From assembly GCA_036503065.1 (NCBI GenBank), contig DASXXM010000460.1, positions 1 through 5,907 on the forward strand: 5,907 nucleotides of DNA. The letters run 5' to 3'. Each line of letters begins with the position of its first letter. Position 1 is the stretch's first letter. Both the position numbers and the translations under genes were made by a program. The notes beneath the pieces are model-generated. The model was given only the letters and a program-made list of their open reading frames with translations. It was not told the DNA's origin and searched no databases. The stretch is from DATEPR01 sp036503065. Its GTDB lineage: Bacteria; Actinomycetota; Actinomycetes; Mycobacteriales; Pseudonocardiaceae. Below are positions 1 to 3,085 of the stretch, in pieces.

Positions 1-974
1 GGGTCGTAGATCGTGCCGTCGGCCAGGGTCTGCTTGCCGGTGTCGTAGAGCGAGATGTTCGTGTCGTGGAACATCTTCGCGGCCGTCGACGCGGACTCCG
101 GCGGGTCGGCCAGCGAGCCGAACGGCGTGTTCGCCTTGAGCGGCGCGCCGGCCGACTGGATGCCGTTGGCGCCAAGGCTCCACCAGCCCGTGTTCACGAA
201 CCCGCCGGGCGCGCTGGTGGAACGACGTTGGCCGTTGAGCACGTCGTCCTTGTTCATCCAGGACAGCGCGCCCATCTTGAGGTTGTTCGGGTCCGGGTTC
301 TTGCCGAACGTCTTGCGGTACCACTGCTGGAACCACGGCTGGTTGGCCAACAGCCGTTGGCCGGGCTTGCCGCCGAACTCCTTCTCCCGCTCGGCCGCCT
401 CGGCGGCGCCCTCCGATGCCGCCGCCGCAGCCGGCTGCCACAACGCGAGCAACGCCTGCCCGACCTGGTCGACCAGCGACTTCGCCGCGTTGACCGCCGA
501 CTCGCCGAGTTTCTGCGCCGCCTGCACGAACTGGCCTGCCGCGCCGGCAGCGGCGTTGCGGGACTCCGCGATCAACGTCTGCGAGTACTGCTGGAACTGG
601 TTGACGATGCCGTCCATCTGGGACTTCGCGCCCTGCAGCAGGCCCGCCGCCGCGACGAGCCGCTGGCCCTCCTGCGCGGCCGTGGCACGGTCGGTGTCGA
701 GCTGGCCGCCCAACCCGGTCGCGGCGTTGCGGAAGGCGGTCGCCGCGTCGCCTTCCCACGTGCCGGCCAGGGTGTTCGCCCGCTGGGTCAGGTCGGATGA
801 CGCGGACGCGAGCGTGGTCGCCTTGTCCTGCAGGGTCTGGCCCGCCGTGGTCAGCGCGCCGGGGTCGCCGGTGACCATCTGCTGGTACTGGGTGACGACA
901 GCCTGGTAGGACTGCAGGATCGAGGTGATCACGCCGGACATGTCCACCACGCCGGAGTCCGTCGTCGTCGTCAT
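1..974 (-). CDS. WXG100-headed T7SS substrate, C-terminus cut by window edge
   Basis: A likely secreted ESX substrate with an N-terminal WXG100-type helical hairpin and a longer C-terminal domain. The 324 visible residues have no stop, so the 3' end is outside the window. Residues about 11-68 form one predicted helix, W73-E74-G75 is the WXG turn, and a second helix runs to about 138. An Ala/Gln/Glu-rich, probably coiled stretch follows to about 198. From residue 204 composition changes to aromatic-rich sequence (W214, F215, W218, Y219, W239, W264, W265) with Gly/Pro/Asn loops, suggesting a separate folded domain that I do not recognise. No YxxxD/E motif and no Cys are visible. The start is an ATG at 974, preceded by GAGGGAGAG seven bases upstream, and lies 14 nt after the preceding gene's stop, so it is the third gene of the leftward operon. 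The WXG100 head is clear; effector or toxin function is inference only. Confidence 0.85.
   Translation of the reverse strand, partial: MTTTTDSGVVDMSGVITSILQSYQAVVTQYQQMVTGDPGALTTAGQTLQDKATTLASASSDLTQRANTLAGTWEGDAATAFRNAATGLGGQLDTDRATAAQEGQRLVAAAGLLQGAKSQMDGIVNQFQQYSQTLIAESRNAAAGAAGQFVQAAQKLGESAVNAAKSLVDQVGQALLALWQPAAAAASEGAAEAAEREKEFGGKPGQRLLANQPWFQQWYRKTFGKNPDPNNLKMGALSWMNKDDVLNGQRRSTSAPGGFVNTGWWSLGANGIQSAGAPLKANTPFGSLADPPESASTAAKMFHDTNISLYDTGKQTLADGTIYD
346..361. repeat. CCAAC-N4-GTTGG palindrome (copy in the third operon gene)
   Basis: GCCAACAGCCGTTGGC matches the two tandem palindromes near 1151-1187 except for the two centre-right bases. With its flanks (345-362) the arms are 7 bp, GGCCAAC and GTTGGCC. 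It lies within the coding sequence for Q206-A210 and the neighbouring residue, so coincidence with codon choice is possible. Confidence 0.45.
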
Positions 975-981
975 CAGACCA

Positions 982-990
982 CTCTCCCTC
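982..990 (-). promoter_or_regulatory. Shine-Dalgarno of the third operon gene
   Basis: On the minus strand GAGGGAGAG is followed by seven bases and the ATG at 974. Its first two bases are also the last two of the upstream gene's TGA stop (989-991), which points to translational coupling. Confidence 0.7.
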
Positions 991-2110
991 AGGAAGTCCG
1001 GACCGAGCCGTCGGCGCCGATGGTGAAGTTCTCACTGATGTGGTCGTTGTTCACGGTCGCGTCGATGCTCACGTGCGAAGCCTGGCCCGCCGGGACCTCG
1101 ACCGTCGTGGTGATGTTGCCGTCCGTGGTGGTGACCTTGACTTCCTGTCCGCCAACAGATGTTGGCTGCCCGCCAACAGACGTTGGCGCGGTCGGGGTCG
1201 TCCCGGGCGGAGTCGACACGGCCTGGTTCGCGGCGTTCGGGTCAACGGCGATCCACGAGTTCGCCGGGTTGATGCTCGGCGTGAGACCGTTCGGCGTCGT
1301 CGGTGTGAGGCCGTTCGGCACAGTGGGCGTGAGACCGGCCGGCGTGGTCGGATTCGTGAAGCCCGCCAGGGCCGGCGGCGTGTAGCTGGTGATGCCGGCC
1401 GGGACTCCCGACTGGCCCGCCTGGACGGCCGCCTGGCCCGCCGCGCTCGCCACCGGCGGCGGTGCGACCGGCATGGTGATCGGGGTCGACGCGATGGTCG
1501 CGTTGGTCGGCACCGAGCCGGACGTGGCCGACGACGTGCTGCTCGGGGAACCCTGCACGAGCTTCTCGATCTCGGTGATGATCTGCACCAGCGCCGCGAT
1601 CTCCGCGCCCAACTGCGCCGCGCCAAGGCCGGACAGCAGGCCCTGGATGGCCGTGATGAACGCCCGCAGTGACGCGCTCGTCGCGGTCGACAGCGCAACG
1701 GCCGCGCTGTACGTCCACGGGTTCGACATCAGCGACGCCACCGTCGGATTGACCGACCCGACCACCGTCTTGTACGCGGTCTGCGCGGACTGGACCAGGG
1801 TGCCGGAGATGCCCAGCAGCTTCGCGCCGTTCTGGATCACCTGGATGATCTTCTGGAACGACTGGAGCGAGCTGGTGATCTTCTGCGTCGCCGACTGGGA
1901 CGCCTGACCGGACCACACCTTGCTCAGTTGCTCACCGGCCTTGGTGAACTCCTCGGCCAGCGAGATGAACTGGGTGGCCTTCTGCAGCATCCCGGTCGAG
2001 TGTTGGGCGATCTGCTGCGGCTGTCCGGTCACGATCTGGAACAGGAAGGTGCTCGGGCCGCCGGAGGACGCCGTCGCGTCCATCGCGCTGGAATTGGGAA
2101 AGTCGAACAT
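989..2110 (-). CDS. WXG-motif T7SS-associated protein with Pro/Thr repeat linker
   Basis: A 373-aa probable ESX substrate or partner. An N-terminal helical region carries the WXG-type turn W66-S67-G68. A long helical, partly hydrophobic segment follows (about 85-186, with Leu/Ile/Ala-rich stretches at 136-178), which makes it closer in layout to PPE/EspB-like proteins than to a 100-aa WXG100 protein. Residues about 187-322 are a Ser/Thr/Pro/Ala-rich, probably disordered linker. It holds three 8-residue units of the type PNGLTPTT (257-280) and two 7-residue units PTSVGGQ (309-322). The last 51 residues (323-373) alternate Thr/Val and look beta-rich. There is no Cys, no signal peptide and no YxxxD/E. 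The ATG at 2110 is preferred because GAGAGGT lies six bases upstream. A TTG at 2128 would add six residues and overlap the upstream stop but has no ribosome binding site. It is the second operon gene, 14 nt after the first. The function of the C-terminal part is unknown. Confidence 0.85.
   Translation of the reverse strand: MFDFPNSSAMDATASSGGPSTFLFQIVTGQPQQIAQHSTGMLQKATQFISLAEEFTKAGEQLSKVWSGQASQSATQKITSSLQSFQKIIQVIQNGAKLLGISGTLVQSAQTAYKTVVGSVNPTVASLMSNPWTYSAAVALSTATSASLRAFITAIQGLLSGLGAAQLGAEIAALVQIITEIEKLVQGSPSSTSSATSGSVPTNATIASTPITMPVAPPPVASAAGQAAVQAGQSGVPAGITSYTPPALAGFTNPTTPAGLTPTVPNGLTPTTPNGLTPSINPANSWIAVDPNAANQAVSTPPGTTPTAPTSVGGQPTSVGGQEVKVTTTDGNITTTVEVPAGQASHVSIDATVNNDHISENFTIGADGSVRTS
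1151..1187. repeat. tandem 21-bp repeat of a 16-bp palindrome inside a CDS
   Basis: Two copies, GCCAACAGATGTTGGC (1151-1166) and GCCAACAGACGTTGGC (1172-1187), recur with a 21-bp period. The first has perfect 7-bp arms around a 2-nt centre and the second has 6-bp arms. They encode the repeated PTSVGGQ of the WXG-motif protein, so they may be a simple coding duplication. The palindromic form and codons such as ACA, TCT, GTT and GGA are unusual here. Confidence 0.8.
1271..1342 (-). repeat. three tandem 24-bp coding repeats
   Basis: Three imperfect 24-bp units encode PAGLTPTV, PNGLTPTT and PNGLTPSI in the linker of the WXG-motif protein. On the plus strand the anchor GTGAGRCCG recurs at 1281, 1305 and 1329. 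They keep the reading frame and look like a spacer that can change length by slippage or recombination. Confidence 0.8.
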
Positions 2111-2116
2111 TCCGGC

Positions 2117-2123
2117 ACCTCTC
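2117..2123 (-). promoter_or_regulatory. Shine-Dalgarno that sets the start of the second operon gene
   Basis: On the minus strand GAGAGGT is followed by six bases and the ATG at 2110. No comparable purine run precedes the alternative TTG at 2128, so this site favours the shorter, 373-aa product. Confidence 0.65.
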
Positions 2124-2124
2124 G

Positions 2125-2883
2125 TCAAACCGGGCGGTACACGCGAAGCGTTGCCAGGTCACCGAACTGGGGTTGGAGCAGTCCGTTGTTGTACAGCTGG
2201 TTGGTGTTGCCGACGATGCCGATCATCGTGTCGGACGTCCCCGATCCGGGGGTGATCGCGACGAGATCGCCGTTGTGGATACCACCGGGCACGTCCGTGA
2301 AGCCGCGCGCCGCGCCCGAGTACACCCCGATCACGCCGAGCGACGCCTGGTTGGACGAGCTGGCGTCCAGCCACGAGGTGAAGTCGTGCGGGGTGCTCGT
2401 CGGCACGCCCTGCGGCGACTGCGCAAGGCCGGCCTGGGTGAGGTAGTTCAGCACGGTGCCCGCCGACTGCGGCTGGCCGGTGGCGCCCGCGCTGTTGCTG
2501 ATCGCCAACCCGGCCAGTTGCGCCGCGACGGGCGAGGACCACAGGCCGGTCGACGGCGTGGTCGTCGACGGTTGGCTGCCGCCGCCGAAGCCGCTGGCCA
2601 CCGACTGGTCCGCCTGCTGGTAGGCGTCGGCGACCTTCTTCACGTCGTCGGCGACCTTCTGCAGGAGGTTCAGCAGCGAGCGCAGTGCCAACACCTGTTG
2701 GGCCTGCATGGACGTGTTGGCCGACGCGACCGCGCTGCCGATCGTGGCGAACGACGTCGGTGCGACGATCATCCGCTCCAGGTCGAGCAATGCCGTCATG
2801 GTCTGCATGATGATGCCGCCGACGTTGCCGACCGTCGACCGGACTGCCTCTGGCCCGAGCTGGAACTGGCCGCTGGCCGTCAT
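2125..2883 (-). CDS. EspC/WXG100-like T7SS substrate with YxxxD signal and C-terminal domain
   Basis: A 252-aa probable ESX-secreted protein, the first gene of the leftward operon. Residues 1-95 fit the EspC-like/WXG100-like helical hairpin: an F-x-L-x-PE-x-V-R opening (F7-R15), two long helices with a turn near 42-50, and no WXG. The second helix ends in Y88-Q-Q-A-D92, which matches the YxxxD/E T7SS export motif at the usual place. A Gly/Ser/Thr/Pro linker (97-113) leads to a C-terminal domain (about 118-252) containing G205-D-L-V208, M220-I-G-I-V224 and a beta-rich end. The order of elements faintly recalls NlpC/P60 hydrolases (DCSGLV, then GDLVFF, then HVGIY). Here S140 and M220 stand where the catalytic Cys and His would be, and the protein has no Cys at all, so enzyme activity is not expected. 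ATG at 2883 has GAAGGGAG seven bases upstream. The helical head and motif are convincing; the C-terminal resemblance is speculative. Confidence 0.87.
   Translation of the reverse strand: MTASGQFQLGPEAVRSTVGNVGGIIMQTMTALLDLERMIVAPTSFATIGSAVASANTSMQAQQVLALRSLLNLLQKVADDVKKVADAYQQADQSVASGFGGGSQPSTTTPSTGLWSSPVAAQLAGLAISNSAGATGQPQSAGTVLNYLTQAGLAQSPQGVPTSTPHDFTSWLDASSSNQASLGVIGVYSGAARGFTDVPGGIHNGDLVAITPGSGTSDTMIGIVGNTNQLYNNGLLQPQFGDLATLRVYRPV
2688..2701. repeat. CCAAC-N4-GTTGG palindrome (copy in the first operon gene)
   Basis: CCAACACCTGTTGG has perfect 6-bp arms around a CC centre and shares the CCAAC-N4-GTTGG core of three other sites in this operon. It lies within the coding sequence for the second helix (A61-L65) of the YxxxD protein. 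Confidence 0.45.
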
Positions 2884-2890
2884 GGTCGCA

Positions 2891-2898
2891 CTCCCTTC
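2891..2898 (-). promoter_or_regulatory. Shine-Dalgarno of the first operon gene
   Basis: On the minus strand GAAGGGAG is followed by seven bases and the ATG at 2883. It supports that start. Confidence 0.7.
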
Positions 2899-2903
2899 GT
2901 CGC

Positions 2904-2927
2904 CGCGAACGTCAGGTTAAGTTCGCG
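2904..2927. promoter_or_regulatory. inverted repeat, possible operator of the leftward operon
   Basis: CGCGAAC (2904-2910) and GTTCGCG (2921-2927) are perfect 7-bp arms separated by 10 bp, 21-44 bp upstream of the operon's start codon. The spacer holds the only good -10-like hexamer for the operon. An extra GCGAACGT copy at 2993-3000 matches 2905-2912. A dimeric repressor site is the simplest reading; a 5'-UTR hairpin is possible if transcription starts further upstream. Confidence 0.5.
2914..2919 (-). promoter_or_regulatory. candidate -10 box for the leftward operon
   Basis: Read on the minus strand, TAACCT fits the actinobacterial TANNNT pattern and would start transcription near 2907, giving a leader of about 24 nt. 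No convincing -35 hexamer lies 16-19 bp upstream. The direct-repeat copy at 2943-2959 lies at about -36 to -52, where an activator could substitute for it. Confidence 0.3.
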
Positions 2928-2942
2928 TACGGGCCCCGGCAG

Positions 2943-2959
2943 ACGGCAAAAGTACCCAC
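2943..2959. repeat. 17-bp direct repeat, copy 1
   Basis: ACGGCAAAAGTACCCAC matches copy 2 at 3008-3024 in 16 of 17 positions and the same orientation. The core GGCAAAAGTACC is one base from the inverted repeat GGTA-N4-TACC. It lies in the divergent promoter region and is probably a protein-binding site. Confidence 0.6.
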
Positions 2960-2997
2960 CGGAATCACGGTCAAACTGCCCAACGCATCGGTGCGAA

Positions 2998-3010
2998 CGT
3001 GTGCAACACG
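2998..3010. promoter_or_regulatory. short inverted repeat overlapping direct-repeat copy 2
   Basis: CGTGT and ACACG are perfect 5-bp arms around GCA. The right arm overlaps the first three bases of direct-repeat copy 2, so two factors bound here would compete or cooperate. The arms are short, so chance is possible. Confidence 0.35.
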
Positions 3011-3024
3011 GTAAAAGTACCCAC
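3008..3024. repeat. 17-bp direct repeat, copy 2
   Basis: ACGGTAAAAGTACCCAC contains the exact inverted repeat GGTA-AAAG-TACC (3010-3021), so a dimeric regulator could recognise it. It is 65 bp, about six helical turns, from copy 1 and 62 bp upstream of the eccC start codon (61 bases between). TAAAAG within it could alternatively serve as a weak rightward -10 box. Confidence 0.6.
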
Positions 3025-3077
3025 GTGCGGTCCGCGCTCCATGACGAGAATCAACAGTTAGAGCCCCACCATCTCTT

Positions 3078-3081
3078 GGAG
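3078..3081 (+). promoter_or_regulatory. Shine-Dalgarno of eccC
   Basis: GGAG lies four bases before the ATG at 3086, a short but usable spacing. The in-frame TAG at 3059-3061 and the absence of any ATG, GTG or TTG codon between it and 3086 make this the earliest possible start. Confidence 0.6.
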
Positions 3082-3085
3082 TGCG

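Noticed and set aside
55..909. Plus-strand open frames opposite the WXG100-headed gene (also 66-800).
   Set aside because: Their translations show no recognisable motif, whereas the minus strand gives a WXG100 protein with a good ribosome binding site in an operon.
1151..1342. Tandem repeats considered as a CRISPR-like array.
   Set aside because: Units are 21 and 24 bp with no unique spacers, keep the reading frame and encode peptide repeats.
1069..1698. Arg-rich minus-strand frame (also 1242-1916) and plus-strand frames within the second operon gene.
   Set aside because: Frame shadows of the WXG-motif gene: their composition is dominated by Arg, Gly or Val and they have no plausible start context.
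2111..2128. TTG start at 2128, giving a 379-aa product that overlaps the upstream stop.
   Set aside because: There is no Shine-Dalgarno before it, while the ATG at 2110 has GAGAGGT at six bases. It remains possible but is less likely.
2949..2974. Leftward promoter TTGACC (2969-2974) with TACTTT (2949-2954).
   Set aside because: The spacer is only 14 bp, too short for a normal sigma-70-type promoter, and the TACTTT belongs to the repeated 17-bp motif.
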